A stretch of 64,000 nt of DNA from assembly GCA_902593945.1 (NCBI GenBank), contig CACJKA010000003.1:1-64000 (forward strand), written 5' to 3'. A model generated the notes under the pieces. The model searched no databases, was not told where the DNA came from, and was given only the letters and a program-made list of their open reading frames with translations. The position numbers were made by a program, and so were the translations under genes. The stretch is from an uncultured Candidatus Poseidoniales archaeon. Lineage in GTDB: Archaea > Thermoplasmatota > Poseidoniia > Poseidoniales > Thalassarchaeaceae. This document shows positions 25,870-35,315 of the stretch, in pieces (within the stretch, counting starts at the first letter, position 1; each line of letters starts with the position of its first letter).

Positions 25870-26583
25870 TTATTTATTTATGTTTAAGGCATTAAGCAAA
25901 TCTTCGCCGGTAATCATTGGAATTTTATATTTGGAAGCATAGGCCCTTGCATCTTCAACCGAAAGTGCTCCATCTCCATCTGGTTGAAGCATTTCCGCAC
26001 CTATTGTTGCAGGAACCTGCCCTGCAAGTCTAGCTATGGCCACTGCTAATTCTGTATGTCCTTGCCTAGATGACAATCCTCCTGGAGATTCTCTACATAC
26101 AGGTATGTGGCCTGGTGTGCGAAATTCATTCCCTAATGCCTTATATGCATCTTCTCCACTAACTAATTTTTCCATCAATTCACCAGACAATTCTCCAAAT
26201 CTTTTGGTAGTAAGTGATCTATCTCTGTCAGTAATTCCCGTATATGTATCTCGATGATTTATTGAAAGAGTAAATGCTGATCTTGTATCATATTGTAAGT
26301 CATTAGTAATTAAGTGCGATAATACGGGGTTGTCATTTACTAATTTTTCATGTGTGTGTAGATCTTGTAGCCATGGTAAATCAAACATTTGACCTATTTC
26401 ATCGCCTATTGCTAAGAATAATAATCCTCCACAATCTATTCTTAAACGCCTCATTACTGCTGGAGTTGCAGCTGTCGCAGGCCAAAGAAGGTCTGTTTCC
26501 TTCTCCCGAAAGTCTGAGTCGAAAACCATTACAGGTTTACCTTGTGAAAATGCTCTAATTGCATCCTGTACGCTGTCAGCCAT
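25870..26583 (-). CDS. ribB: 3,4-dihydroxy-2-butanone 4-phosphate synthase
   Basis: Converts ribulose 5-phosphate into the four-carbon precursor of the riboflavin xylene ring. Motifs include VMVFDSDFREKETDLLWPA (acidic metal and substrate loop), TPGHIPVCRE, and GLSSRQGHTELAVAIARLAG with the conserved RxGHTE. The C-terminal EMLQPDGDGALS is also typical. At 237 residues it is the stand-alone form, without a GTP cyclohydrolase II domain. It is the first gene of ribB-ribL-ribE-ribH and diverges from the GHMP kinase gene across a 92-bp region with a repeated GGAGGGTT element. Confidence 0.95.
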   Translation of the reverse strand: MADSVQDAIRAFSQGKPVMVFDSDFREKETDLLWPATAATPAVMRRLRIDCGGLLFLAIGDEIGQMFDLPWLQDLHTHEKLVNDNPVLSHLITNDLQYDTRSAFTLSINHRDTYTGITDRDRSLTTKRFGELSGELMEKLVSGEDAYKALGNEFRTPGHIPVCRESPGGLSSRQGHTELAVAIARLAGQVPATIGAEMLQPDGDGALSVEDARAYASKYKIPMITGEDLLNALNINK

Positions 26584-26640
26584 GTATCCCGGAAGAGGTT
26601 CTGATAGGGGTTGTTTTCGGTTAAATGATTTCTCTTCAGC

Positions 26641-26674
26641 GGAGGGTTCTCATGTAGATAACCCTCGGAGGGTT
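26641..26674. promoter_or_regulatory. Repeated GGAGGGTT / AACCCTC element in the ribB-GHMP kinase divergent region
   Basis: GGAGGGTT occurs at 26641-26648 and again at 26667-26674, with AACCCTC between them at 26660-26666. The central and right copies make a 15-bp DNA palindrome (AACCCTC-G-GAGGGTT) that includes the ribosome-binding site of the GHMP kinase gene. The left and central copies can pair as RNA with a 7-bp stem and 11-nt loop. This could be an operator for either divergent gene or a translational control hairpin. Confidence 0.55.
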
Positions 26675-26675
26675 T

Positions 26676-27536
26676 GTGGAAGGCCAATTCGACGTTATGG
26701 TTCCGGTCCGTGTAGATCTATCTGGAGGATGGACTGATGTCAATCCTTATTGTACTGATTTTGGGGGAGAAGTTGTCAATTTTACAATAAATAAATATGT
26801 TAAAGCTAGAATTGATAATTCTGGAGAAATATCTTATGACTTTGATATACCTCTGGGTTCAGGATTAGGAACTAGTGGTTCTGTAAATGTGGCTCGTATT
26901 GCTCTGTTAAAAAAGAATGAAAACCCTTCATTAAGTCAAATTGCAGAAGCAGCGTATCAAGAGGAGATTAAGTCAGGCAATAGATGTGGAAGGCAGGATC
27001 AATGGGCTGCAGCATTTGGTGGTTTTAATCGATTTATGTTTCATGGAGAGAATGTCGAGATAATGCCATTTGAACCCGCCCGTTCGTCAGTTAAGTGGAT
27101 TAAAAAACACCTCCTAATCGCTCACACTGGTATTTCTCATAAATCTGGAGATATACAAAATCAAGTTTGGTCAAGGTATGAATCAGGGGATAAAGAAGTA
27201 ATTCAAGGGCTTCATAAAATTCGCCTCACAACTAGAAAAATGGCCGATTCTTTACAAAGGGATCAGAGGCAACTATTTGTAGAATCTCTCAATGAGGTTT
27301 CAAACGCAATTGACATTATAGATAAATCAATAAATGCTCCATTTTTACAAGTTATCCAACCATTATTGCAAGATAGAAGTGTTATGGCATGGAAAGCCTT
27401 AGGGGCGGGATCAGGTGGATGTGCGGCTATTTTGTGTCATCCTTTGCATATTAAAAAAGTAAGAGAAGAGATTTCCAAATCAGGCTGGCAATTAATAGAC
27501 TGGGACTATGATAACAGTGGAATAATAATGAAATGA
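26676..27536 (+). CDS. GHMP family sugar kinase (heptose/fucose kinase-like)
   Basis: A 286-residue small-molecule kinase of the GHMP superfamily, closest in feel to HddA-type heptose 7-phosphate kinases and fucokinases. Motif 1 is VPVRVDLSGGWTD, motif 2 (phosphate loop) is PLGSGLGTSGSVNVA, and motif 3 is GAGSGGCAAIL. The GTG start is supported by GGAGGG 3-5 bp upstream; the ATG at 26697 would remove the first strand. It diverges from ribB and stands alone on the plus strand. A role in nucleotide-sugar synthesis for surface glycans is plausible but not shown. Confidence 0.85.
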   Translation: MEGQFDVMVPVRVDLSGGWTDVNPYCTDFGGEVVNFTINKYVKARIDNSGEISYDFDIPLGSGLGTSGSVNVARIALLKKNENPSLSQIAEAAYQEEIKSGNRCGRQDQWAAAFGGFNRFMFHGENVEIMPFEPARSSVKWIKKHLLIAHTGISHKSGDIQNQVWSRYESGDKEVIQGLHKIRLTTRKMADSLQRDQRQLFVESLNEVSNAIDIIDKSINAPFLQVIQPLLQDRSVMAWKALGAGSGGCAAILCHPLHIKKVREEISKSGWQLIDWDYDNSGIIMK

Positions 27537-27587
27537 TAGTGAATATATTGGGCGAAGCCTCAAACGTCATCAATCATCCCCGAACTT

Positions 27588-30254
27588 ATGCAATCCACAC
27601 GTCGTAGCCTAACCATTGGAGTTGTATTGCTAGTAACATTCAGTTATTTGTCTATTTTTGCGACTGCTCAATCTAGTTCTGTCGATAATCATCCTACCAG
27701 TGATGGCCCATACATGTATTTCTGGGGTTCTGAGAATTTAGATGATTGCTGGAATAATTTTGATAATTTATCACAAGGATCAGCATCAGAAGGTTATGGG
27801 GAGATACTATTTCCTGAGGGCCAAGATGTCGTAGTAGATTTTTCTTGTGAACTTCAAACCGGTTTCTCAGATGATTTCGTTTTGGAAATTAACGAAACAA
27901 TATCTATCAGAATGAAATTTAATATTGAGTCAGGAAATTGTGGTGGAGAAGAATGCGATCTTACATTAACACTCTTTAGGGGAGATGAACAGATATCTCA
28001 GCATAATGAGCCTGCTAACACAATCAATAATGGAAACGATTTCACAACTAACTGGGATATCACTGTTAGTGAATCATTCCAGAGTTGGTCAAAAGATACT
28101 TCCACAACAATTACAGTTTCTTACCAAGTTCCAGCAGAAAATGTCCCACTTTGTAATACCCCCCCTGATCCGCTACCAAATCAGGATTGTTCTGGTAGTT
28201 TTAGGATGTACTATTCCGATGAAGGAGGTAGTCCAGGAGATGTATTTGTAGAGTTCCCAATCTTTGTTTCATTGTTAGATTCAGATGCTAACTTAGGAAA
28301 AACATCTTTTGGGCCAATGTTCTTTATTATTCCTTTTATTGTAGTAACAATACTTCTTGGATGGGTAGCATATCGTGAAGATTGGGTATCGAAGAATGAA
28401 TCCGCAGAACCATTTGATATCAGTAATTCGATTAGCAACACATTGAATACATTGAATCCAGTGATTTGGGTTCCTAGTGCTATTTCTCTAACTAAAATTG
28501 GAATTGTTGAGTGGAGAAAAGGTGGTGCATTAACTGAAAATAAAACTAGAAGAGTTGTAACACTCTGTCTAATGTACTTCGCTCAAGGGCTTCCATGGGG
28601 ATTCGCTAGTGTTACCTTTGCTGCTTATCTAACTGCTAATGGAACTACAGTGGAAGAAATTGCTATACTATTCGCTACAGTAGCATTACCTTGGACTTTC
28701 AAGTGGATTTGGGGTCCAGTGGTTGATGCAGTATTTATAGAAAGATATGGGCCACGCAGACAGTGGGTTCTTTTCGCCCAAACAGGTATGGCATTAACAT
28801 TAGGAAGCCTGATTTTTGTAGATGATCTCAATGAGAAAATTGAATTAGTAACTAGAGTTTTATTCGTTCATAATATATTCGCTTCACTCCAAGATGTTGC
28901 AACTGATGCTTTGGCTGTGGAGATTCTTCAACCAGATGAAGTTGCTAAAGTCAATGGTTTCATGTTTGCTGCTAAGCGAGGCGGAATAATGGTTGGAGGT
29001 GCAGGATTAGGAGTTCTAATTTCTTTAATCAGTATATCTGGAGTAATTGCTACACAGTTGGCTTTACTTCTGTTAATCGCTTTGATCCCTCTTACACTAA
29101 TAGAAAAGCCTGGGGTTCAATTATTCCCTTGGTCAAAGGTTGATGCAATACTAATTGATTCTGATAGTCTTGAAAATAGTGAATCTTCTGTCGCTGATAA
29201 TTCCGACAATCCCTGGGTTGTTGAGTCCGAATTCAACATAGCTAAGAATGTTGGATACAGTGTATCTGAACAGAGAATCTCTATTACAGCATTCTTTACA
29301 ATAATTGGTCTAATAGTTTGGGTCATAGGATTCGCTATAGATGTATTCACTATTGATTGGTCTGCAGGTGCAGATGTAAGAAAAATAACGAATCCAATTA
29401 GTTATTTTTCTTTATCTGTGGCGTTTTTAGCATTCTTATTCAGATATATTATGGATTATCTGGGTAATGAAGAAACTCATTTACCAGAGGTTCCTAATCC
29501 ATTCTCTGTCTTGACCGAAGGAACTAAAAATACTGTTGCTAGAACCTCATTTTATCTTGTAAAAGCTTTTTCTGTAAGATCCGCATTCATTATGATTGGA
29601 CTTTGCCTTCTTGCAGATTTATACGTCTTCGTAGCTCCAATTACGTTTGATATTTTCATAAACGGTGCCGGATGGTCAGTAGAGAAGTATAGCGGAGTAG
29701 TCGGTGGAGTAGTTGTATTTGGAGCGATGATAGCTCAAATAATTGGAGGATTTTTGGGAGATCGTTACGGTACCCGGAGAATCGCTATGGTATTCTTTTT
29801 GCTTCTAGCTTTCGCAAATGCTTCTCTAGCTTTCTTAGAACCTGTATGGACAAATGATACTTTAATGACAATTTATCTTATTGTCCAAGCATTTATCGGT
29901 GCTATTGCTTGGATTTGCATTATTTCACTAACTATGAGGCTTACTTGGAGTAAGGTCGGCGGAACCCAGTTCACTGCTTACATGTCATTATTCAACTTAT
30001 CAGGTGTGTTGGCTTTCTCCTTCACTGGAAGACTGTTAGAAATCTTTGATTATTCCTCAGCGATTTATCTAGGTGCTGTGTTAACGATGTTAAGTGTTAT
30101 AATGTTAATTTTCATTGATGAGGATGAAACTGATAGAGTTCTGGAAGGCCGGATTAAAGATGATGAGGTATGGGAAGAAGTGGACCCTGATACGGATTTA
30201 GGTGAGAGGCCAGAATGGTGGAACGAAGACGATCTTAAACCCTCTACTTCTTAG
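27588..30254 (+). CDS. AmpG/MFS-like transporter with N-terminal extracellular domain
   Basis: An 888-residue fusion. A signal peptide (SLTIGVVLLVTFSYLSIFAT) is followed by about 210 residues of Cys-containing beta-rich ectodomain, then a membrane helix (PMFFIIPFIVVTILLGWVAY) near 240-260. An MFS-type transporter starts near residue 315 with MYFAQGLPWGFASVTFAAYL and FKWIWGPVVDAVFI, resembling AmpG/PAT transporters. At least eleven further helices are visible, with GDRYGTRR at a repeat loop, and an acidic C-terminal tail. The ectodomain might bind substrate outside the cell. AmpG carries muropeptides, but the archaeal substrate is unknown. Confidence 0.85.
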   Translation: MQSTRRSLTIGVVLLVTFSYLSIFATAQSSSVDNHPTSDGPYMYFWGSENLDDCWNNFDNLSQGSASEGYGEILFPEGQDVVVDFSCELQTGFSDDFVLEINETISIRMKFNIESGNCGGEECDLTLTLFRGDEQISQHNEPANTINNGNDFTTNWDITVSESFQSWSKDTSTTITVSYQVPAENVPLCNTPPDPLPNQDCSGSFRMYYSDEGGSPGDVFVEFPIFVSLLDSDANLGKTSFGPMFFIIPFIVVTILLGWVAYREDWVSKNESAEPFDISNSISNTLNTLNPVIWVPSAISLTKIGIVEWRKGGALTENKTRRVVTLCLMYFAQGLPWGFASVTFAAYLTANGTTVEEIAILFATVALPWTFKWIWGPVVDAVFIERYGPRRQWVLFAQTGMALTLGSLIFVDDLNEKIELVTRVLFVHNIFASLQDVATDALAVEILQPDEVAKVNGFMFAAKRGGIMVGGAGLGVLISLISISGVIATQLALLLLIALIPLTLIEKPGVQLFPWSKVDAILIDSDSLENSESSVADNSDNPWVVESEFNIAKNVGYSVSEQRISITAFFTIIGLIVWVIGFAIDVFTIDWSAGADVRKITNPISYFSLSVAFLAFLFRYIMDYLGNEETHLPEVPNPFSVLTEGTKNTVARTSFYLVKAFSVRSAFIMIGLCLLADLYVFVAPITFDIFINGAGWSVEKYSGVVGGVVVFGAMIAQIIGGFLGDRYGTRRIAMVFFLLLAFANASLAFLEPVWTNDTLMTIYLIVQAFIGAIAWICIISLTMRLTWSKVGGTQFTAYMSLFNLSGVLAFSFTGRLLEIFDYSSAIYLGAVLTMLSVIMLIFIDEDETDRVLEGRIKDDEVWEEVDPDTDLGERPEWWNEDDLKPSTS

Positions 30255-30276
30255 ATTATAATGTATTATTTGATTA

Positions 30277-30290
30277 CTCAGGTTCATTAG
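30277..30290 (+). promoter_or_regulatory. 14-bp element CTCAGGTTCATTAG upstream of glutaredoxin
   Basis: The same 14 bases occur at 35269-35282 before the NifU-like gene, at a similar distance from the start codon (about 38 and 34 bp). The bases after each copy are also alike (CACGTTTAAC and TTACGCTTAC, then AGGTTG). Both downstream genes are small thiol or Fe-S proteins on the plus strand. A shared promoter or operator is likely. Confidence 0.45.
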
Positions 30291-30327
30291 TACTGCCTTA
30301 TCACGTTTAACTGTAGGTTGTGTAGAT

Positions 30328-30600
30328 TTGGATAGATTCTCTGAAATCTTAGAAGAATGCAGTACTGATTTTCTACTTTTTACTCAAACAATTTGTGTTT
30401 ATTGTAATCGTGCAAAGAATGTTTTGAATTCTAAGAATTTAACTTACTCAGAGGTTAACTTTGATCATGAAGACAATTTGCGTTCAGAAGTTGTCGGAAT
30501 TACTGGACATCGCACAGTCCCAATCTGTTTTGATATGAGAGGAGAAAAACCAATATTTATTGGAGGATCTGACCATTTAATTGATTATTTCCAGAATTAA
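30328..30600 (+). CDS. Glutaredoxin
   Basis: A 90-residue thioredoxin-fold thiol oxidoreductase. The active site is the dithiol CVYC in TQTICVYCNRAKNVL, the cis-proline motif is RTVPICFD, and GGSDHLIDYF is the C-terminal glutathione- or substrate-binding segment. The start appears to be TTG at 30328, since no ATG occurs in the N-terminal part of the frame. It is flanked upstream by a 14-bp element shared with the NifU-like gene and meets the esterase gene tail-to-tail one base after its stop. It may be recycled by the thioredoxin reductase encoded 6 kb away; that is inference. Confidence 0.92.
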   Translation: MDRFSEILEECSTDFLLFTQTICVYCNRAKNVLNSKNLTYSEVNFDHEDNLRSEVVGITGHRTVPICFDMRGEKPIFIGGSDHLIDYFQN

Positions 30601-30601
30601 T

Positions 30602-31198
30602 TTAGGAATCTGCCATACTTTGAATAGCAGATTTCAACTCATTTAATTGATTTAGATTAACCATATGTCCCTTTTCATGCTGTAACTTTGTAACTTCCCA
30701 ATCTGCTTGTTCAAAGATTTCGATATGCTCAATTCCTTGTTCAATAGGGACTAGATGATCTCTTGAACCATGCATCCAAACTACTTTTCTTGGTTTTAAG
30801 AAGGTCAATATATCTCTTAATTCATCAGGTCTTACAGTTTTCGTTCCAAGCAAAACTAGACCTTTGATTCTGCTTTGAATGTCATATTCCAACATAGCAG
30901 ATGCTATTGCAGCACCCTGAGAAAAACCTCCAACTATTATCGGCCCATCTGGAATCTCTGAGATGACATTTAGCACAGACTCGTTCACTTCTTTCAATGC
31001 ATCAGACCCTAATGGCTCTGTAGGGTCTTCTGAGCGTAACCACCATGCGAACCCTCCTCTTGTTGGATGAGGAATCTTACCTTCTGGACACAATATATTC
31101 CATCCTTTCGGAACTAATTGTTTTGCCAATGGTTCCATCTTACCAGATGTACCAGTCATTCCATGCATCATTACAAAAGTACCTGACATGATTATCAT
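30602..31198 (-). CDS. Alpha/beta hydrolase, phospholipase/carboxylesterase family
   Basis: A cytoplasmic serine hydrolase of about 198 residues. The nucleophile elbow is GGFSQGAAIASAML, the acid is in MHGSRDHLVPIEQG, and the histidine is in EKGHMVNLNQ. The oxyanion region is VMMHGMTGTSG. The length and GFSQG motif match the carboxylesterase/acyl-protein thioesterase group. The preferred ATG at 31198 overlaps the stop of the upstream lipoprotein gene as TAATG, implying translational coupling. The substrate is unknown. Confidence 0.88.
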   Translation of the reverse strand: MIIMSGTFVMMHGMTGTSGKMEPLAKQLVPKGWNILCPEGKIPHPTRGGFAWWLRSEDPTEPLGSDALKEVNESVLNVISEIPDGPIIVGGFSQGAAIASAMLEYDIQSRIKGLVLLGTKTVRPDELRDILTFLKPRKVVWMHGSRDHLVPIEQGIEHIEIFEQADWEVTKLQHEKGHMVNLNQLNELKSAIQSMADS

Positions 31199-32160
31199 TA
31201 GAGATTCCAAGAGTAAGTAATGCCACCAGCTAATAGTATTCTTAGGTGTGTGTCTCCAGTGAATGTAACAGTCAGTGTATATTCTTGACTTGGATAAGGA
31301 ATAGTGCCCAAGGTCCCTGTTTCTTCAGCTCCCGGACCCCAGAATCTTTCTAGAGCAGAAATTGATGTATGATCTCTTAAAGTTAGTGAAATTGTAGAAC
31401 CTCCTCCACATGAAGCATCTAAGAAATATATCATCTCATTCCATTCGCCATCATTTGGATGATCAGATACAAAGAAAGAATCTACAATCTCTGCATCAGG
31501 GCCATTATTATACCAATTATTGCCATATAAGTCGCCGCCTCTAACAAAATAAACGTCTCCTGTATGACCAACTCCATTATCTGCATTTTTCATCTTCAAT
31601 TGTATGATGCCTTCAGAATCAGTCCAGATAAATGATGAGAAAAATGCAATATTTCCATCAAAGATATAATCGATAGATGAGCCATCACTCGCAGTTGCTC
31701 TGATTGATGCAATTGATGAGTCTACTGATGAGACTACTGCATTCCAATCATTTCCAAATAAATTAAAACTCCATGCTTTATTCTTTTTTAGTGGAAAATC
31801 CAAAACATCTTTTGCTTCACCATTTTCAAATGGACTTAATTGGTCATGAGTCATTCTTCCAAGAAATGGATTATGATTTAGGACAGCGTGTCTTCTTGCT
31901 TCTCCTATACTAGAGATCGCCAACATGTATGCTGTCCCGTCTTCTTCAATATCAGTTGTTGCTACTACTAACTTTGTTGTATCATCGCTGTAGTCAGGTG
32001 TTGAGAATGTGTACAGCCAATAATCTCCTAATTCCCAATTTGGAACTGAGATCTCTTCAGAACTGGAGTTTCCAGTTATACCATCAGTTACTGCGGTGCA
32101 ACCGGTCATCGAAGTTAGTAAGATTACCAACATAACACCGATAGGAGCCCCTCTAGTCAT
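31198..32160 (-). CDS. Secreted lipoprotein of unknown function
   Basis: A 320-residue exported protein. The signal peptide ([15 protein letters not shown]) ends in a lipobox with Cys21 predicted to carry lipid. The mature part is beta-rich and begins with [18 protein letters not shown], a pattern that recurs in lipoproteins of marine archaea and resembles the IPAWKINDRWNY region of the PKD protein encoded at 41049-44516. No catalytic motif is visible. It is translationally coupled to the esterase gene by TAATG, and GAGGG precedes its ATG. Confidence 0.7.
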   Translation of the reverse strand: MTRGAPIGVMLVILLTSMTGCTAVTDGITGNSSSEEISVPNWELGDYWLYTFSTPDYSDDTTKLVVATTDIEEDGTAYMLAISSIGEARRHAVLNHNPFLGRMTHDQLSPFENGEAKDVLDFPLKKNKAWSFNLFGNDWNAVVSSVDSSIASIRATASDGSSIDYIFDGNIAFFSSFIWTDSEGIIQLKMKNADNGVGHTGDVYFVRGGDLYGNNWYNNGPDAEIVDSFFVSDHPNDGEWNEMIYFLDASCGGGSTISLTLRDHTSISALERFWGPGAEETGTLGTIPYPSQEYTLTVTFTGDTHLRILLAGGITYSWNL

Positions 32161-32177
32161 ACAAATCCCTCTGGGTA

Positions 32178-32195
32178 GTTAGTCAAGAGACTAAC
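32178..32195 (-). terminator. Hairpin between the pyrophosphatase and lipoprotein genes
   Basis: GTTAGTC (32178-32184) and GACTAAC (32189-32195) form a perfect 7-bp stem with a 4-nt loop. The element lies 12 bp after the hppA stop and about 18 bp before the lipoprotein start, both on the minus strand. A longer overlapping pairing, AACGGT with ACCGTT, spans the hppA stop. No U-run follows, so it may be a processing or attenuation site rather than a simple terminator. Confidence 0.4.
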
Positions 32196-32206
32196 GGTTT
32201 TATGTC

Positions 32207-34270
32207 TCAAAGAAGACCGTTTTCAGTTAATTTGCCAGTTCCTGCCAGTACAACCGCAACAATTGACATTAATTTAATCAGAATATTCAGTGAAGGTCCA
32301 GATGTATCTTTGAATGGATCTCCGATTGTATCTCCAATCACAGCTGCATCATGAGCCGCATCTCCTTTTTCAGCTCCTGTAATGTGACCTTGTTCAATAG
32401 CCTTCTTCGCGTTATCCCAAGCTCCACCAGCGTTTGCCATGAATAGTGCCATTAGAACTCCTGTAACTAATGAACCAGCCAATAGTCCTCCTAATGCATC
32501 CCATCCCAAAACGTATCCTACAATTACAGGCGCTGAGATTGCTACTACTCCTGGTCCAACCATTTCTCTTAGCGCTGCTTGTGTAGAAATATCAACACAT
32601 TTCTTAGAGTCTGGCTTTACGCCTTCCTTCCCTTCTAGTAATCCTGGGATTTCTTTGAATTGTCTTCTAATTTCAATAACCATTTCTCCAGCGGCCTTGC
32701 CTACTGACGTCATTGTCATTGCTGCAACTACGAATGGTAAACCTCCTCCAATCAAGAGCCCGACTACAACCATTGGGTTTGTCAAATCTAAATCTAAGGT
32801 GCCATCTATTGCAGCAGTATAAGCAGCGAATAATGCAAGTGCGGTTAATGCCGCAGAACCAATTGCGAATCCCTTACCTACTGCTGCGGTAGTGTTTCCA
32901 ATTGAATCTAGTTCGTCAGTAATTGCGCGTACCTCCTTTCCTAATGAACTCATTTCAGCAATCCCACCTGCGTTATCTGCAACAGGCCCGTAAGCATCGA
33001 CTGTCATTGTAACGCCAACGGTAGCCAACATTCCCATTGCAGCCATTGCAATACAGTAGAGTCCATATTCCTCTCCACCGAAGTAGTTTGCTCCAAGAAT
33101 ACCTGCTGATATTAAGAGAATAGGGATGAAGGTTGACATCATTCCAACTGATAGTCCAGCAATTGCATTTGTTGCAGGACCTGTCTTTGACATTTCACCA
33201 ATGTGTGGAATAGCTTTAGTCTTGATTCCAAATACTGGCTCAATACCAGTGTAGTATTCAGTAACTAAACCAATCATAATTCCAACAATACTTCCTAGAA
33301 CAACTGAGTGCATTACTCCCATTTCTACATCAATTAATCCTTGGTTGATTGACATATATCCTCCAACCCAGAAAAGTATAGCTGCGATAAATGTAGTATT
33401 TCTTAGCGCAGCAGCAGCATCTGATCCGTTCTTTAACAAAGTCATTGAAAATACTCCAATGATAGATGCGACATATCCAATTAATCCAAGCATAATCGGC
33501 ATCATAACATAATCAACACCCATAGTTTCAGAGTTGCTTGCAATAATCATTGCAGCAATAATAGAACCAACAAATGATTCAAATATATCTGCTCCCATAC
33601 CTGCAACATCGCCAACATTGTCTCCGACATTGTCTGCAATAACTCCAGGGTTTCTAGGATCATCTTCAGGAATTCCTGCTTCTACTTTACCCACTAAATC
33701 GGCACCAACATCAGCAGCCTTTGTGTATATTCCACCTCCAACACGTGCGAATAGAGCAATTGAAGAAGCTCCCATTCCAAATCCTGCTGCTGCTGAAAGA
33801 TTACTGCCAGCGTCATCAGCACCCAACCAATATGCAATTATTGAGATGCCTAATAATCCAAGACCTCCAACTGAAAGACCCATTACAGCTCCACCGTTGT
33901 AAGAAACTTCGAGTGCCCCAGCAGGGCCATCATTCTTAGCAGCCATGGCAGTTCTTCCATTAGCAGAAGTAGCAGCTCTCATTCCTGAGAAGCCAGCCCC
34001 TACTGAAGCAACAGCCCCTGCAAAGAATGCAATTGCAGTTTCAATATCATTCAACCATGCTAGCACAGCACCAACAACAATAACGAAAATACTCAATACT
34101 CTATATTCTGCTTTCAAAAAGGCCATAGCCCCCTCTTGAATCTCTTGAGTTATGTCTGCCACAACTTCATTATCAATTTCTACACTGTTCACTTTCTTGT
34201 ATAATACAAATGCAATTAGAAGCCCTAAAACTCCTGCTCCTGCTGCAATTAATGGTATATTTTCTAACAT
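32207..34270 (-). CDS. hppA: Membrane-bound ion-pumping pyrophosphatase, K+-dependent type
   Basis: An integral membrane enzyme of about 687 residues and some 16 helices that hydrolyses pyrophosphate and pumps H+ or Na+. The substrate site is [18 protein letters not shown] and [20 protein letters not shown]; the second acidic cluster is [17 protein letters not shown]. The diagnostic segment [10 protein letters not shown] has Ala, not Lys, after GNTT. By established family knowledge this marks the potassium-dependent class, but it does not tell H+ from Na+. The ATG at 34270 is preceded by AAAGGTG; an in-frame GTG lies three codons earlier. Confidence 0.95.
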   Translation of the reverse strand: MLENIPLIAAGAGVLGLLIAFVLYKKVNSVEIDNEVVADITQEIQEGAMAFLKAEYRVLSIFVIVVGAVLAWLNDIETAIAFFAGAVASVGAGFSGMRAATSANGRTAMAAKNDGPAGALEVSYNGGAVMGLSVGGLGLLGISIIAYWLGADDAGSNLSAAAGFGMGASSIALFARVGGGIYTKAADVGADLVGKVEAGIPEDDPRNPGVIADNVGDNVGDVAGMGADIFESFVGSIIAAMIIASNSETMGVDYVMMPIMLGLIGYVASIIGVFSMTLLKNGSDAAAALRNTTFIAAILFWVGGYMSINQGLIDVEMGVMHSVVLGSIVGIMIGLVTEYYTGIEPVFGIKTKAIPHIGEMSKTGPATNAIAGLSVGMMSTFIPILLISAGILGANYFGGEEYGLYCIAMAAMGMLATVGVTMTVDAYGPVADNAGGIAEMSSLGKEVRAITDELDSIGNTTAAVGKGFAIGSAALTALALFAAYTAAIDGTLDLDLTNPMVVVGLLIGGGLPFVVAAMTMTSVGKAAGEMVIEIRRQFKEIPGLLEGKEGVKPDSKKCVDISTQAALREMVGPGVVAISAPVIVGYVLGWDALGGLLAGSLVTGVLMALFMANAGGAWDNAKKAIEQGHITGAEKGDAAHDAAVIGDTIGDPFKDTSGPSLNILIKLMSIVAVVLAGTGKLTENGLL

Positions 34271-34305
34271 GGTGTTCACCTTTGTGACTCGCCGACAAAA
34301 GAGTT

Positions 34306-34315
34306 GCTTATAATC
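34306..34315 (-). promoter_or_regulatory. TATA-like box before hppA
   Basis: On the minus strand the bases read GATTATAAGC, centred about 31 bp before the GTG and 40 bp before the preferred ATG of hppA. This fits an archaeal TATA box for a transcript with a short leader. It is the only clear TATA-like sequence in the 70-bp gap. Confidence 0.45.
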
Positions 34316-34351
34316 GGAATCCCAACTAAAGCCCAGTTATTTAACGACTAA

Positions 34352-35254
34352 CTATACTTTTTCTAAAACGATTTTAGCAAAAGAACCCAGAATTCCTGCT
34401 CCATCATGTTCTCCTCTAAATGATTTATATTCCTCTTCGGAAATATGTCCCCATCCATATGCTCGTTCAATCCTCTTCTTCGCTGCTTCCGGATGAAATT
34501 GAATTCCCCATGTTGGCATTGGTTTTCCTAATTCATCGTTTAATCTCACGGCGGTAACCATATTGTGAGTCGTCTTGCTAAGCAATGTGCAATTCTTAGG
34601 GACTGACATAACATGATCTTGGTGACTGAATAATCCTGCAATACTCTCATTATTTTCCACATGCGTTGTTAGTAAAACATCATTCTCTCCTTCTTTTGTA
34701 AGCTCAAGATTCCATATCCCGCTGGAAAATGATTCCGCTCTTTCTATTTTCGATCCCAATGAATGGCAAAGTAATTGATGACCGAAACAAATACCAAGAG
34801 TCGGAACTCCAGATTTTGCTGCCGCTCTAAACATAGTTTCCGTGGGGCTCATCCATTCTTCCCATATACTTACATTTCTTCTAGATCCCGAACAAACAAC
34901 AGCATCTAATTTCATTTTAACAATCCAATTTTTCATTTCTTCTTCGTTGTCATGCATCGGCATTAGAATCCTTTTGAAATTAATGTTCCTTTCTCCCATT
35001 TCAACTTCTTTCTCACTCCAGAACTCGTATTCATAATCCCAATGAGGGACATCAGATTCCATGAGTTTTATTTCTGAATTCTGCCGGACTTTTTCTCCAG
35101 CATCAAATGACTGCATTTGAGGGGTAACTAGTAAAACTTCAACATCAGATAATGCGGCCAGTGGCTTGATTACTTCCTGATTTCCGCCGTGTCCGAATTC
35201 AGCTCTTTCTACTAGTAAATCAATCAGTAATACTCTTAATGAAGTACTCATCAT
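34352..35254 (-). CDS. Class I glutamine amidotransferase-like protein
   Basis: A 300-residue GATase1 domain protein. The nucleophile is the Cys of LGICFGHQLLCHSLG, and the dyad His and Glu are in WGIQFHPEAAKKRIE near the C terminus. The region before the nucleophile has DAVVCSGSRRNVS in place of the usual oxyanion glycines, so the loop differs from GMP synthase. It is not fused to a synthetase domain. It resembles the stand-alone GMP-synthase-like or C26-type hydrolases. The amide acceptor or gamma-glutamyl substrate is unknown. Its gene diverges from the NifU-like gene. Confidence 0.82.
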   Translation of the reverse strand: MMSTSLRVLLIDLLVERAEFGHGGNQEVIKPLAALSDVEVLLVTPQMQSFDAGEKVRQNSEIKLMESDVPHWDYEYEFWSEKEVEMGERNINFKRILMPMHDNEEEMKNWIVKMKLDAVVCSGSRRNVSIWEEWMSPTETMFRAAAKSGVPTLGICFGHQLLCHSLGSKIERAESFSSGIWNLELTKEGENDVLLTTHVENNESIAGLFSHQDHVMSVPKNCTLLSKTTHNMVTAVRLNDELGKPMPTWGIQFHPEAAKKRIERAYGWGHISEEEYKSFRGEHDGAGILGSFAKIVLEKV

Positions 35255-35268
35255 GCAGTTGAAAGAGC

Positions 35269-35282
35269 CTCAGGTTCATTAG
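35269..35282 (+). promoter_or_regulatory. 14-bp element CTCAGGTTCATTAG upstream of the NifU-like gene
   Basis: Second copy of the sequence at 30277-30290. It lies 34 bp before the ATG of the NifU-like gene, followed by TTACGCTTAC and AGAAGG, a ribosome-binding site. See the glutaredoxin copy for the comparison. Confidence 0.45.
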
Positions 35283-35315
35283 CCCTCGGCTGTTACGCTT
35301 ACACAGAAGGTTGGT

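Noticed and set aside
26584..26675. FMN riboswitch upstream of the riboflavin operon
   Set aside because: The gap is only 92 bp and shared with a divergent gene, too short for an RFN element, and none of its conserved stems is visible.
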